Assembly (NCBI GenBank): GCA_016703785.1
Contig: JADJBM010000032.1
Coordinates: 248,001 to 312,000, forward strand
Length of the DNA stretch: 64,000 nt
Source: Betaproteobacteria bacterium
GTDB lineage: Bacteria; Pseudomonadota; Gammaproteobacteria; Burkholderiales; Rhodocyclaceae
Direction of reading: 5' to 3'
The notes below the pieces were generated by a model. That model saw only the letters and a program-made list of their open reading frames with translations, was not told the DNA's origin and made no database searches. Position numbers and translations under genes: made by a program. The stretch's first letter is position 1. The number at the start of each line of letters is the position of its first letter. This document shows positions 30,112 to 39,353 of this stretch, piece by piece.

Positions 30112-30423
30112 CTAGAACAGCTGTTCCTGGCTGGCCAGCGCTTCATCGAGCCGCGTCTGCATGGCCCCGATTCTACGCCGGAACTCCTGCATGTCAAAGC
30201 CGCCGGGCAGCTTGATGGAGAGCAGTTCATGCGCGAGGTTGAGTGCTGTCATGACGGCCAGGCGCTCGCCGGTGGATTTGGTCTTTTCGCCCAGTTCGCG
30301 CATCTTCTCGTCCACGAAGACGACCGCGCTTTGCAGCGCTTCGCGCTCTTCCGGCGCGCAGGCGACGCGGTATTCGCGCCCCATGAGGACGATGTCCAGG
30401 GTGTTGCCGTCTTTCTTGTTCAT
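30112..30423 (-). CDS. zapA: cell division protein ZapA
   Basis: The 103-residue protein has the ZapA core TLDIVLMGREYRVACAPEER, ALQSAVVFVDEKMRELGEK and RLAVMTALNLAHELL with a C-terminal coiled coil. ZapA cross-links FtsZ filaments at the division ring. The start overlaps the stop of the upstream coiled-coil gene (ATGA); 6S RNA follows. Confidence 0.95.
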   Translation of the reverse strand: MNKKDGNTLDIVLMGREYRVACAPEEREALQSAVVFVDEKMRELGEKTKSTGERLAVMTALNLAHELLSIKLPGGFDMQEFRRRIGAMQTRLDEALASQEQLF

Positions 30424-30614
30424 GATTCGGGGATCTGCTCCGCGAGGGATTCGAGGCGGGTGCAGGCAATCTCGATTTTTTCATTGAGGCGGTTGCGCTC
30501 GACCTCGAGACCGGCCACGCGCGTGCGCAGTTCCTGATTTTCGATGCGCAGGGTTTGGCACAGCGAAATGAATTGCTCAATGCGCTCTTCGAGTGCGAAT
30601 AGATCCCGATCCAT
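30420..30614 (-). CDS. ZapB-like coiled-coil protein
   Basis: The 64-residue product is almost entirely coiled coil (LEERIEQFISLCQTLRIENQ, TRVAGLEVERNRLNEKIEIA). Small proteins of this kind next to zapA are annotated as cell-division ZapB-like or TIGR02449 family. It is translationally coupled to zapA. True ZapB homology cannot be shown by eye. Confidence 0.82.
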   Translation of the reverse strand: MDRDLFALEERIEQFISLCQTLRIENQELRTRVAGLEVERNRLNEKIEIACTRLESLAEQIPES

Positions 30615-30735
30615 CGCGACAAACTATCTAAAAAGCAGTTTCTCGTCAAGCAATAACGTGGATTTTTGAATGTTGTTTGTGACCCCGCCGCGCGCTCTTG
30701 TGCCTTTGCGGCAGGGCGATCGCCGTCTTTGTCGC

Positions 30736-30741
30736 TATAAT
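30736..30741 (+). promoter_or_regulatory. -10 box upstream of the cobalamin riboswitch
   Basis: A perfect TATAAT lies about 45 bases before the riboswitch. The -35 position (around 30713-30718) has no good match to TTGACA, so strength is uncertain. Confidence 0.5.
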
Positions 30742-30782
30742 CCGGTTCGCCGTGTGGCCTTTTTGCCATGCGGCTCCTGTTC

Positions 30783-30935
30783 CAGGTGCTCCGTCGGCTT
30801 TCCGCCGGCGGGTTAAACGGGAATGAGGTGCGCCGATATATTTCGGCTATTCCTCAGCTGCCCCCGCAACGGTAAGCGAGTGCGGGTCCGCCACATACAG
30901 CCACTGAGTAAAAACTCGGGAAGGCGGCGGATCAA
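30783..30935 (+). promoter_or_regulatory. cobalamin riboswitch
   Basis: The region starts with CAGGTGC and contains the conserved GCTGCCCCCGCAACGGTAAGC, the B12-box AGCCACTG (30900-30907) and GGGAAGGCGGCGG. These are the core elements of AdoCbl riboswitches. It lies 170 bases upstream of btuB and should reduce btuBCD expression when cobalamin is plentiful. Confidence 0.95.
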
Positions 30936-31103
30936 GACTTGCGAGCCCGGATACCGGCCTCGGACAAACCAGTTCGGAATCGCCGCGGGGGTGCGGCCAC
31001 CGGCTCCGGGTACGTGCCCGATCCGATCCAGCCCCCTCGTCGTTTCCGTTTTATCGACATTGTCCGGCAGCGGGGACGCAGGCCGGCGAAGAGGGAGCCA
31101 TTC

Positions 31104-33074
31104 ATGCATCCAGCCATCCGGCGCGCAGTCTGCGCGCTAGTCGTTTCAAGCGTTTTTTCCGCATACGCGCAAAGCCACGACGAAGCGGAAGTCGTCGTTA
31201 CCGCCAGCCGCATCGGCACGCCTGTGCTCGAGCAGCCCATTGCCATCCAGGTCATCAGCGCCGAACAGATCCGCGAGAGTACCGCCGTCAACGTCTCTGA
31301 GGTGCTGTCCAAGCTGGGCGGCGTGCATACGCGCATCAACTTTCTTGGCGTGCCCGATTCGCCTCTCGATCTGAGGGGTTTCGGCGTGACCGGTGACCAG
31401 AACACCCTGGTGCTGGTCAACGGCCAGCGTCTGTCGGAGAACGAGCTGGCGGCGGCGCGCATCTCGGCGATTCCGCTCGACAGCATCGAGCGCATCGAGA
31501 TCCTCCGCGGCGCCGGCGCCGTGCTCTACGGCGGCGGCGCCACCGGCGGCACCATCAACATCATCACACGCTCGCCGCTGGCAATGGCGCCGGGCGGTAA
31601 CGCGTCTGTCACGCTGGGCAGCCACGACATGGCTGACCTGCGCGGCCGCGTCAGCTTCGGCAGCGGCGCCTGGGGCGTGAATCTGAATGTCCAGCGCCGG
31701 CAGAGCGACAACTACCGCGACAACAACCGTGCCGAACAGGACACTGTTTCCGGCGAATGGCGCTATGCCGGCCGCGACGGCATCCTCGCGCTGCGCTTCG
31801 GCTCAGACAATCAGCGCGCCCGCCTGCCGGGCCCGCGTACCGAGGCGCAGCTGAAGACCGATCCGCGTGGTACGGCCACGCCGAACGATTACGCCAACTC
31901 GCGCAGCCGGAATGTCGGCCTCTACGGCGAGCAGCGCCTGGGCGAGGTGACGCTGGCGGCGGACGTCAGCCAGCGCCGCCGCGACGCGCGCTATTTCTAC
32001 GACTATGGCTTCGGCTTCACCAGCCGCCAGGATGCCAATGTGGATGTGACGATGGTCTCGCCGCGCCTGCATTGGAGCGCGACACTGGCGGGCATGCCGA
32101 ACCGCCTCACGGCTGGTGTCGACTGGAGCGAATGGTCCTACGGCAACGACACCGTAAGCGGCTTCGGCAACCGCGACGAAACGGGTCGCCAGCACAACCG
32201 CGCCCTCTATGTTCGCGACGAAATCGGCCTGACACCGACGACGCGCCTGACCGTTGGTGCGCGCCGCGAACGCGTCGAGCAGTCGCAGAAGGAGAGCCTG
32301 ACGCCCCTGCCGAAGCAGGATGCGGGCGATACGCTGTCGGCGAGCGAACTGTCGCTGCAGCAGCAACTGGGCGGCGGCTGGTCGGCCTACGGCCGGCTCG
32401 GCACGAGTTTCCGCGTCGCCAACATCGACGAGAACCGCTGCTTCTTCCCGCCCTGCGCGGCGTTTCTCAAGCCGCAGACCTCGAAGGATCGCGAGCTCGG
32501 CGTGCAGTGGCGCGCCGGGCGCACCGCCTTCCGTGCCAGCCTGTTCGACATCCTGCTGGACAACGAACTGCACTACAACGCCATCACCTTCAGCAACACG
32601 AACCTGGAGCCGACGCGGCGCCGCGGTCTCGAGCTGGAGGGCTCGGTGCCGCTCGGTACGCGCGTCGAGCTGAACGGGCGCTATGCCCGCACGGAAGCCA
32701 CATTCCGCTCGGGCAGCTACGGCGGGTTCGACGTCAGCGGCAACGCGGTGCCACTGGTGCCGCGCGACCGCGCCGGACTGACGCTGGCCTGGAAGCTCGC
32801 CGTGTCCACGCGACTGACTTTCGCGCTCAGCCATGTCGGCCGCCAGCGCTACGACAACGACCAGCGCAACCTCTTCCGCCGCATGCCGTCCTACAACATC
32901 GCCGACATCAAGCTGGCGCACGAGATGGGCGATTGGCGTTTGGCCGCCGGCATCAACAACCTCTTCGACAAGGCGCACTATAGCTACGGCATCGTCAATG
33001 GCACGTTCACCAGCTTCAACGCCTATCCGGAAGACCGCCGCAACGCCTACGTCAGCGCTGAGTTAAAGTTTTAG
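31104..33074 (+). CDS. btuB: TonB-dependent cobalamin receptor
   Basis: The 656-residue outer-membrane protein has a signal peptide (about 1-22), a TonB-box-like EVVVTAS, a plug domain (LRGFGVTGDQNTLVLVNGQR, IERIEILRGAGAVLYGGGAT) and a beta-barrel ending SAELKF with a terminal aromatic. The riboswitch and downstream btuCD identify cobalamin or a corrinoid as the ligand. The ATG at 31104 follows GAGGGAG. Length is slightly above E. coli BtuB. Confidence 0.9.
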   Translation: MHPAIRRAVCALVVSSVFSAYAQSHDEAEVVVTASRIGTPVLEQPIAIQVISAEQIRESTAVNVSEVLSKLGGVHTRINFLGVPDSPLDLRGFGVTGDQNTLVLVNGQRLSENELAAARISAIPLDSIERIEILRGAGAVLYGGGATGGTINIITRSPLAMAPGGNASVTLGSHDMADLRGRVSFGSGAWGVNLNVQRRQSDNYRDNNRAEQDTVSGEWRYAGRDGILALRFGSDNQRARLPGPRTEAQLKTDPRGTATPNDYANSRSRNVGLYGEQRLGEVTLAADVSQRRRDARYFYDYGFGFTSRQDANVDVTMVSPRLHWSATLAGMPNRLTAGVDWSEWSYGNDTVSGFGNRDETGRQHNRALYVRDEIGLTPTTRLTVGARRERVEQSQKESLTPLPKQDAGDTLSASELSLQQQLGGGWSAYGRLGTSFRVANIDENRCFFPPCAAFLKPQTSKDRELGVQWRAGRTAFRASLFDILLDNELHYNAITFSNTNLEPTRRRGLELEGSVPLGTRVELNGRYARTEATFRSGSYGGFDVSGNAVPLVPRDRAGLTLAWKLAVSTRLTFALSHVGRQRYDNDQRNLFRRMPSYNIADIKLAHEMGDWRLAAGINNLFDKAHYSYGIVNGTFTSFNAYPEDRRNAYVSAELKF

Positions 33075-33083
33075 TCGACGACC

Positions 33084-34076
33084 ATGCCCACTCGCCGCCG
33101 TGCCCTGCTGGTGATTCTGCTTCTGGCCCTGCTCGGGCTGGCGAGCCTGGTCATTGCGTTGGCGGCGGGCAGCCTGCCGGTTTCCGCTGTCGACATCGGC
33201 CGCGCCCTCCTGGGCGACACGACGGACGTGGCGGCGGAGGTGGTGCGCAGCCTTCGCCTGCCGCGCGCCCTGGCGGCCTTCGCCTGCGGCGCGCTGCTGG
33301 CGCTGGCCGGCGCACTCATGCAGGTGCTGCTGCGCAACCCGCTGGCCGACCCCTACGTGCTCGGCATCTCGGGCGGCGCCTCGGTTGGTGCGCTCGGCGC
33401 CATGCTGCTCGGCCTGCCGGCGCTGCTGGTGCATGGCGGCGCTTTTTCCGGCGCGCTGGCCGCCACCCTGCTGGTGTTCGGCCTGGCGCGTGGCGAGGGC
33501 TCGTGGACGCAGACGCGCCTGCTGCTCACCGGCGTCATCGTTGCCGCCGGCTGCGGCGCGGTGGTGGCGCTCATCCTTTCCATCGCCCCCGAGAACAAGC
33601 TGCGCGGCATGCTCTTCTGGCTTATGGGCGACCTGTCGCACGCCGCCTCGCCTGCGCCGGCGCTGCTCATGCTGGCGCTCGGCCTGCTTGCTGCGCTGCC
33701 GTTCTCGCGCGACCTCAACCTGCTGGCGCGCGGCGACCTCACGGCGCGCGCCCTCGGTGTGCCGGTGGCGCGCCTGCGCGGCGGCGTCTACGTGCTGGCC
33801 GCGATGGCCACGGCGGTGGCGGTGACGACCACCGGCGCGGTCGGCTTCGTCGGCCTCGTCGTGCCGCACCTGGTGCGCCTGGCCATCGGCAACGACCAGC
33901 GCGTGCTGCTGCCGGCGGCGGCGCTGGCCGGCGGCGTGCTGCTCACTTTGGCCGACACCTTGGCGCGCACCATCGTCGCGCCGCAGCAGCTGCCGGTCGG
34001 GGTGCTGACGGCGCTGATCGGCGTGCCGGTGTTCCTCTATCTTCTGACGCGCAGTCCCCGTGGAGGCGCGTCATGA
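33084..34076 (+). CDS. btuC: cobalamin ABC transporter permease
   Basis: The 330-residue FecCD/BtuC permease has about ten membrane helices and the family strings RLPRALAAFACGALLALAGA, NPLADPYVLGISGGASVGAL and TGAVGFVGLVVPHLVRL. It moves cobalamin across the inner membrane with btuD and btuF. Its stop overlaps the btuD start (ATGA). Confidence 0.92.
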   Translation: MPTRRRALLVILLLALLGLASLVIALAAGSLPVSAVDIGRALLGDTTDVAAEVVRSLRLPRALAAFACGALLALAGALMQVLLRNPLADPYVLGISGGASVGALGAMLLGLPALLVHGGAFSGALAATLLVFGLARGEGSWTQTRLLLTGVIVAAGCGAVVALILSIAPENKLRGMLFWLMGDLSHAASPAPALLMLALGLLAALPFSRDLNLLARGDLTARALGVPVARLRGGVYVLAAMATAVAVTTTGAVGFVGLVVPHLVRLAIGNDQRVLLPAAALAGGVLLTLADTLARTIVAPQQLPVGVLTALIGVPVFLYLLTRSPRGGAS

Positions 34077-34843
34077 CCGCCTTGCTTTCCGTTTGCGACC
34101 TGGAGGTCAATATCGGCACGGTGTGCGTCGCCGCCGGACTCGGCTTCGACCTGCAGGCAGGGCAGCGCCTCGCCATCCTCGGCCGCAACGGCACGGGCAA
34201 GACCACGTTGTTGTCGACGCTGGCCGGCCTGCGCGAGCCCGAGGCTGGCACGATCTCACTGTGCGGCGGGGAATACGCCGCGCTCGGCGCGCGCCGCGCC
34301 GCCCAGTTGCGCGGTCTGCTGCCACAGGGCCACCTCGATGCCTTCCAGTCGACGGTGCTGGAGACGGCGCTGATCGGCCGCCATCCGCATCTTGGGCGTT
34401 GGGCCTGGGAGGGCCGCGAGGACGCGCGCCTGGCACGCGAGGCGCTGGCGGCGGTGGATCTTGCGGGATTCAGTGCGCGCGAGGTGCACACGCTCTCCGG
34501 CGGCGAGCGCCAGCGCCTCGCCATCGCCGCGCTGCTGGCGCAGCAGCCCAGGCTGTATCTCCTCGACGAGCCGCTCGCCCACCTCGACCTCAACCACCAG
34601 ATCGCCGTGCTCGAGCTGTTCTCGCGGCGCGCGCGCGAGGACGGCGTCGGCATCGTCATGGTGCTGCACGACATCAACCTGGCCCTGCGCCATGCCGACC
34701 GCGCGCTGCTGCTGTTCGGCGAGGGGCGCACGCTGGAGGGGCCGGCGGAGGCGGTGCTGACGGTGGAGACGCTGTCGCGCCTGTACGGCCATCCGCTGCG
34801 CGAGATGCGCGACGGCGAGCGTCGCTATTTTGTTCCGGACTGA
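34073..34843 (+). CDS. btuD: cobalamin ABC transporter ATPase
   Basis: The 256-residue ATPase shows Walker A GRNGTGKTT, signature LSGGERQRLAIA, Walker B RLYLLDEPLAHLDLN and the H-loop VLHDINLALRHAD. It is coupled to btuC. It converges on btuF, with a palindromic repeat between them. Confidence 0.93.
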   Translation: MTALLSVCDLEVNIGTVCVAAGLGFDLQAGQRLAILGRNGTGKTTLLSTLAGLREPEAGTISLCGGEYAALGARRAAQLRGLLPQGHLDAFQSTVLETALIGRHPHLGRWAWEGREDARLAREALAAVDLAGFSAREVHTLSGGERQRLAIAALLAQQPRLYLLDEPLAHLDLNHQIAVLELFSRRAREDGVGIVMVLHDINLALRHADRALLLFGEGRTLEGPAEAVLTVETLSRLYGHPLREMRDGERRYFVPD

Positions 34844-34854
34844 GATGACGACCT

Positions 34855-34890
34855 ATCCCCCCGCCCCTTTCCCCCGGAAAGGGGTGATGG
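34855..34890. repeat. palindromic repeat between btuD and btuF
   Basis: CCCCCCGCCCCTTTCCCCCGGAAAGGGGTG forms an inverted repeat (CCCCTTTCC / GGAAAGGGG) between two convergent genes. No T-run is present. It may help 3' end formation in both directions or be a mobile repeat. Confidence 0.55.
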
Positions 34891-34925
34891 CGATACAGCC
34901 GCTGCGCGACTTCCGGTGGCTGGCT

Positions 34926-35828
34926 TCAGCCCTCCTTGGGACGGCCCGGCGGAGGGCTGGTGCGGCGCGAACGGGCCGTTTCGAGATGAACGCAAAGCCG
35001 CTCGATGCCGTCGAGGATGCGCGGCGTGTGGCGCTGCAGATGATCGGGCGGCACGAAGAACAGGTTGTTGCGGGCGACGGCCGTGAGCGCCGGCCAGCGG
35101 CGCCAGTCGTCCAGCCATTCGGGGCGCGCCTCGTCCATGCCGCTGGCGACGATGGCTTCCGGATTGGCGGCGAGCACGGCTTCCACCGTCACCGCCGCCG
35201 CCATCTGCCTGAGGCTGCCGAAAACATTTTCGCCACCGCACAGATGGATCGCATCGGAAATGATCTGGCCGCCGCCGACGGTCATCAGCGGCTGGTTCCA
35301 CACTTGGTAGAAGGTGGGCACCCTGGGACGCGCCGAATAGCGGGTGGTCATCGCGGCGAGGCGGCTGCGGAACTGCGCAGCGACCGCCCGGGCGTCGTCG
35401 CGGGCGCCGGCCAGTTCGCCCAGGCGCTCCAGGTCGGCCGGCACGTCCTCGATGCGCTTGGTGTCGGTGAGCAGCACCGGCAGGCCGATGGCCTTCAGCT
35501 TGGCGACATGCGAGGCGATGTTGCCGCTCTCCCAGGCGATGACGAGGTCGGGCCGCAGCGCCGCCACGGCCTCGAGGTCGACCTTCTCGTAGCCGCCGAC
35601 GCGCGGAATGGCTTTTGCCGCTTCGGGATGGTTGCTGAAATCCACCGTGCCGACGACGCGTTCGCCGGCGCCGATGGCGAAGAGGTTCTCGGTGATGTGC
35701 GGCGAGAGGCTGACGATGCGCTGTGCCGGCCGAGCCAGGCGCACGGACTGGCCGGTGTCGTCGCGCACGACGATCTCGGCCAGCGCCGGCGCGGCGGTGA
35801 GCAGGGCGATCAGGCAGAATGTGCGCAT
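34926..35828 (-). CDS. btuF: cobalamin-binding periplasmic protein
   Basis: The 300-residue class III binding protein has a short signal (MRTFCLIALLTAAPALA), then EIVVRDDTGQSVRLARPAQR, VSLSPHITENLFAIGAG, VGGYEKVDLEAVAALRPDLV and GGENVFGSL, matching BtuF. It delivers cobalamin to BtuCD. The last residues (TSPPPGRPKEG) come from a GC-rich repeat and extend the normal end. It is divergent from cobU with only 37 bases between starts. Confidence 0.9.
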   Translation of the reverse strand: MRTFCLIALLTAAPALAEIVVRDDTGQSVRLARPAQRIVSLSPHITENLFAIGAGERVVGTVDFSNHPEAAKAIPRVGGYEKVDLEAVAALRPDLVIAWESGNIASHVAKLKAIGLPVLLTDTKRIEDVPADLERLGELAGARDDARAVAAQFRSRLAAMTTRYSARPRVPTFYQVWNQPLMTVGGGQIISDAIHLCGGENVFGSLRQMAAAVTVEAVLAANPEAIVASGMDEARPEWLDDWRRWPALTAVARNNLFFVPPDHLQRHTPRILDGIERLCVHLETARSRRTSPPPGRPKEG

Positions 35829-35865
35829 GGCAGAATTGTACGATGACCCACGGAAATTTCCCGCG

Positions 35866-36378
35866 ATGAAGGAACTGGTGCTCGGCGGCGCGCGCTCCGG
35901 CAAGAGCGCCTATGCGCAGCGACGCGCAACGGCATCCGGCCTGTCGGTGACGGTCGTCGTCACGGGGTCGGCGGGCGATGACGAAATGGCCGAGCGCATC
36001 GCACATCATCGCGCGGCGCGGCCGGCCGAGTGGCGCGTGGTCGAGGCGCCACGCGCACTGGCGGCGGCACTGCGCGAAGCGGCAGCGCCGGGGCGTTGCC
36101 TGATCGTCGACTGCCTGACGTTGTGGCTGGTGAACGTCATCGACGGCGATTTCGCCGTCGAACGCGAGGCCCTGCTCGACCTGCTGCCGACGCTGCCCGG
36201 AGAAGTGATCTTCGTCGCCAATGAAATCGGCCTCGGCATCGTGCCGCTGGGCGCCGAGACGCGCCGCTTCCGTGACGAGGCTGGCCGCCTCAACCAGGAC
36301 TTCGCCGCCACCTGCCAGCGCGTGACCTTCGTCGCCGCCGGGCTGCCGCTGGCGCTCAAGACACCGCAGAAAACCTGA
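35866..36378 (+). CDS. cobU: adenosylcobinamide kinase / guanylyltransferase
   Basis: The 170-residue enzyme has the P-loop [43 protein letters not shown] and [11 protein letters not shown], all typical of CobU/CobP. It phosphorylates adenosylcobinamide and adds GMP. The chosen ATG at 35866 begins MKELVLGG; an upstream in-frame ATG at 35827 is possible. It is the first of four nucleotide-loop assembly genes in a row. Confidence 0.94.
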   Translation: MKELVLGGARSGKSAYAQRRATASGLSVTVVVTGSAGDDEMAERIAHHRAARPAEWRVVEAPRALAAALREAAAPGRCLIVDCLTLWLVNVIDGDFAVEREALLDLLPTLPGEVIFVANEIGLGIVPLGAETRRFRDEAGRLNQDFAATCQRVTFVAAGLPLALKTPQKT

Positions 36379-36388
36379 AAGGAACAGC

Positions 36389-37480
36389 ATGAAATTCGAC
36401 ATCGCCCCGCCCGACGACGCCCTCCGCTCCGCGCTGCAGCAGAAGATTGACGGCAAGACCAAGCCGCACGGTGCGCTCGGCCGGCTGGAGGCGCTGGCGC
36501 TGCAGATCGGCCTGATCCAGCAGACGCTCACGCCCGAACTGCGGCAGCCGCACATCCTCGTCTGCGCTGGCGACCACGGCGCGCTCGCCGACCCCAGCGG
36601 GGCCGGCCTCTCCGCCTATCCGCAGGACGTCACCTGGCAGATGGTGGAGAACTTTCTTGCCGGCGGCGCCGCCATCAACGTCTTCGCCCGCGCCAACGGT
36701 ATCGAACTGGTCGTGGTCGATGCCGGCGTGGCGCATGACTTCGGCCCGCGTGAAAACCTCGTCGATGCGAAAGTCAGTCTCCACGGCACGGCGAGCTATC
36801 TCGAAGGCCCGGCCATGACTGCCGCACAGTGCGAAACGGCGATGGCGCGCGGCGCGCAGATCGTCGCCGACATTCACGCATGCGGCTGCAACGTCATCGG
36901 CTTCGGCGAGATGGGCATCGGCAACACCGCTTCGGCTTCCCTCATCACGCACTTTCTCGCCGGCATTCCGCTTGACGACTGCGTCGGCCGCGGCACCGGC
37001 CTCGACGATGCCGGCGTGTCGCGCAAGCTGACTTTGCTGCGGCAGGCGGCAGAACGGTATCGTGGCGACCCCGCGCCACGCTCCGTCCTGGCGCATTTCG
37101 GTGGTTTTGAAATCGCCATGCTGGCCGGCGGCATGCTCGCCGCCGCCGAGCGGAAAATGCTGCTGCTCATCGACGGTTTCATCGTCACTTCCGCGCTGCT
37201 GGTTGCGGCGACGCTGCATCCGGCGACGCTGCAGTACGGCGTCTTCTCGCACCGCTCGCAGGAACGCGGCCACCGTTTGCAGCTCGAACACCTCGGCGCG
37301 CGGCCGCTGCTCGACATGGACCTGCGTCTGGGCGAAGGCACCGGCGCGGCGCTGGCCTGGCCGCTGGTTCGCGCGGCGGCGGCCTTCCTCAACGAGATGG
37401 CGAGCTTCGCGTCGGCCGGCGTGAGCGAACAGGTCCCCTCTCCCCCGGTTCCGGGGGAGAGGGCAGGGGTGAGGGGGTAG
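36389..37480 (+). CDS. cobT: nicotinate-nucleotide--dimethylbenzimidazole phosphoribosyltransferase
   Basis: The 363-residue enzyme makes alpha-ribazole phosphate. It shows [62 protein letters not shown] and HRSQERGH. The normal protein ends near [11 protein letters not shown]. The final residues ([14 protein letters not shown]) are encoded by a palindromic repeat. It lies 10 bases after cobU. Confidence 0.95.
   Translation: MKFDIAPPDDALRSALQQKIDGKTKPHGALGRLEALALQIGLIQQTLTPELRQPHILVCAGDHGALADPSGAGLSAYPQDVTWQMVENFLAGGAAINVFARANGIELVVVDAGVAHDFGPRENLVDAKVSLHGTASYLEGPAMTAAQCETAMARGAQIVADIHACGCNVIGFGEMGIGNTASASLITHFLAGIPLDDCVGRGTGLDDAGVSRKLTLLRQAAERYRGDPAPRSVLAHFGGFEIAMLAGGMLAAAERKMLLLIDGFIVTSALLVAATLHPATLQYGVFSHRSQERGHRLQLEHLGARPLLDMDLRLGEGTGAALAWPLVRAAAAFLNEMASFASAGVSEQVPSPPVPGERAGVRG
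37435..37477. repeat. palindromic repeat encoding the CobT tail
   Basis: CCCTCTCCCCCGGTTCCGGGGGAGAGGG is a near-perfect inverted repeat followed by CAGGGGTGAGGGGG. It covers the last codons of cobT and reaches the cobS leader. The arms match the repeats at 54.5 and 62.9 kb. Confidence 0.75.
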
Positions 37481-37487
37481 TTGACAC

Positions 37488-38255
37488 ATGTTCAGGCAGG
37501 AAGCTGAAGCCTTCTTCGGCGCGCTGCGCTTCTTCACGCGCCTGCCGGTGCCGGCGTGGGTGGGGCACTCGCAAGAGGCGCTCGACCGCGCGGCGCGCTA
37601 CTTCCCGCTCGTCGGCATCCTCGTCGGCGTACTGGGGGGGCTGACTTTCAGTCTGACGGCTTACGTCCTGCCGGTCTCCATCGCCCTCCTCTTCAGCATG
37701 GCGGCGACGCTGCTCGTCACCGGCGCTTTCCACGAGGACGGTCTCGCTGACGCCGTTGACGGCTTCGGCGGCGGCTGGACCAGGCCGCAGGTGCTGGCGA
37801 TCATGAAGGACTCGCGCATCGGCAGCTACGGCGCCCTCGCCGTCGCGCTGATGCTGCTGGCGAAATTCAACGCTCTGCTCGAACTGCCCGACGAATGGAT
37901 TGCGGCGTCCATCGTTGCCGCCCATGCCGCCTCGCGCTTCTGTTCGACGACGCTGATCTACGCGCTTGATTACGTCAGGGACGACGACTCGTCGCGCGCC
38001 AAGCCGCTTGCCACGCGCATGGGCGCCGGCAGCCTGGCTGCGGCAGCATTTTTCGGCTTGCTCCCGCTGGCCTTGCTGCCCTGGGAAGCCGCGCTCGCCG
38101 GCCTGCTGTTGGCGGCGCTGACGACTTTCCTCGCCGCGCGCTACTTCGTCCGGCGCATCGGCGGTTACACCGGCGACTGCCTCGGCGCCGTACAACAGGG
38201 TGCGGAGCTGGCGACCTACGTTGGTATTCTTGCCGTCGCATGGAACTTTTCCTGA
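37488..38255 (+). CDS. cobS: adenosylcobinamide-GDP ribazoletransferase (cobalamin synthase)
   Basis: The 255-residue membrane protein has the CobS motifs ALRFFTRLPVP, YFPLVGILVG, GAFHEDGLADAVDGFGGGW and RIGSYGA, plus several helices. It joins the lower ligand to adenosylcobinamide-GDP in the inner membrane. It overlaps cobC by 16 bases. Confidence 0.94.
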   Translation: MFRQEAEAFFGALRFFTRLPVPAWVGHSQEALDRAARYFPLVGILVGVLGGLTFSLTAYVLPVSIALLFSMAATLLVTGAFHEDGLADAVDGFGGGWTRPQVLAIMKDSRIGSYGALAVALMLLAKFNALLELPDEWIAASIVAAHAASRFCSTTLIYALDYVRDDDSSRAKPLATRMGAGSLAAAAFFGLLPLALLPWEAALAGLLLAALTTFLAARYFVRRIGGYTGDCLGAVQQGAELATYVGILAVAWNFS

Positions 38256-38797
38256 TCCGCCATCCCGAGCCGGACGTGCCCGAGGGCACCTGCTACGGCC
38301 GCAGCGACATCGGCCTCGCCGGGGACGCCGGCGTGTCCGCCGCACGGCTGCGGACGCACCTGCCGGCGAATATTCCCGTCTTCTCCAGCCCTCTCCAGCG
38401 CTGCCGCAGCGTCGCCGAGCACCTCTCGCCGGCGCCGACACTCGACGAACGCCTGGTCGAGATGCATTTCGGCGAATGGGAGATGCGCCCCTGGGAGGAC
38501 ATCGACAAGGCGGTTTTCGATGCCTGGGTGGCCGACATCCTCAACTTCACCCCGCCCGGCGGCGAATCGGCGGCGCAGATGCTGGCGCGCACCCTGTCCT
38601 TTTTCGACGAGTTGCGCGCGGTCGAGGCGCCGGCCGCCGCCGTCGTCACCCACGGCGGTGTGCTGCGCGTGCTCTTCGCCCACTGGCTGGAAGTGCCGCC
38701 GAAGCGCTGGCCGCGCTTCACTTTCGAGTTTGGCGCCGTCAGTAAGGTGGTCCTGGACGGAAGGATTTGCGGGTGGAATATCTCAACCGCGGGTTAA
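38240..38797 (+). CDS. cobC: alpha-ribazole phosphatase (histidine phosphatase family)
   Basis: The 185-residue protein has the histidine phosphatase fold with the catalytic LIRHPEPD (RHP rather than RHG), SSPLQRC, the acidic EMHFGEWEMRPW and VVTHGG. It would remove the phosphate from alpha-ribazole 5'-phosphate or adenosylcobalamin phosphate. The cobUTS neighbours support this role over a general phosphatase. Confidence 0.88.
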   Translation: MELFLIRHPEPDVPEGTCYGRSDIGLAGDAGVSAARLRTHLPANIPVFSSPLQRCRSVAEHLSPAPTLDERLVEMHFGEWEMRPWEDIDKAVFDAWVADILNFTPPGGESAAQMLARTLSFFDELRAVEAPAAAVVTHGGVLRVLFAHWLEVPPKRWPRFTFEFGAVSKVVLDGRICGWNISTAG

Positions 38798-38807
38798 AAT
38801 GCGGCCC

Positions 38808-39353
38808 ATGAACGTCATCCAGACAGAAATCCACGATGCGCTGATCCTCGAGCCGAAGGTCTTCGGCGACGCGCGCGGCTTCTTCCTCGAGAGCTACAAC
38901 CAGCGCGTGCTGGCCGAGGCGGCCGGCATCCGCGCCGGTTTCGTGCAGGACAACCATTCCCGCTCCGTGCGCGGCGTGCTGCGCGGCCTGCATTACCAAT
39001 TGGTGCAGCCGCAGGGCAAGCTGGTGCGCGTGGCCAGCGGCGCGGTGTTCGACGTCGCCGTGGACATCCGCCGCAGCTCACCCACCTTCGGCAAGGTGGC
39101 CTGCGTCGAGCTGTCGGACGAAAACCAGCGCATGTTCTGGCTCCCGCCGGGCCTCGCCCACGGCTTCCTCGTGATATCCGATTCGGCCGACTTCCTCTAC
39201 AAGACCACCGACTACTACGCGCCCGAGCATGAGCGCTGCATCGCCTGGAACGATGCCGAGCTGGCGATCCCCTGGCCGACCGAGGGCGCGCCGACGCTCT
39301 CGGCCAAGGACGGGAAGGGCGTGCCGTTCGCCGTGGCGGAGCTGTATCCATGA
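38808..39353 (+). CDS. rfbC: dTDP-4-dehydrorhamnose 3,5-epimerase
   Basis: The 181-residue cupin enzyme starts MNVIQTEIHDALILEPKVFG and has FFLESYNQ, FVQDNHSRSVRGVLRGLHYQ with the catalytic histidine, and FWLPPGLAHGFLV. It is the third enzyme of dTDP-rhamnose synthesis. TAAAAT lies 7 bases before the ATG with no Shine-Dalgarno, so a leaderless or coupled start is possible. First of rfbCDBA. Confidence 0.95.
   Translation: MNVIQTEIHDALILEPKVFGDARGFFLESYNQRVLAEAAGIRAGFVQDNHSRSVRGVLRGLHYQLVQPQGKLVRVASGAVFDVAVDIRRSSPTFGKVACVELSDENQRMFWLPPGLAHGFLVISDSADFLYKTTDYYAPEHERCIAWNDAELAIPWPTEGAPTLSAKDGKGVPFAVAELYP

Noticed and set aside
38240..38270. RHP instead of RHG in CobC as a loss of activity
   Set aside because: The catalytic Arg-His pair, the second histidine and the acidic residue are all kept, and the cob context supports function.
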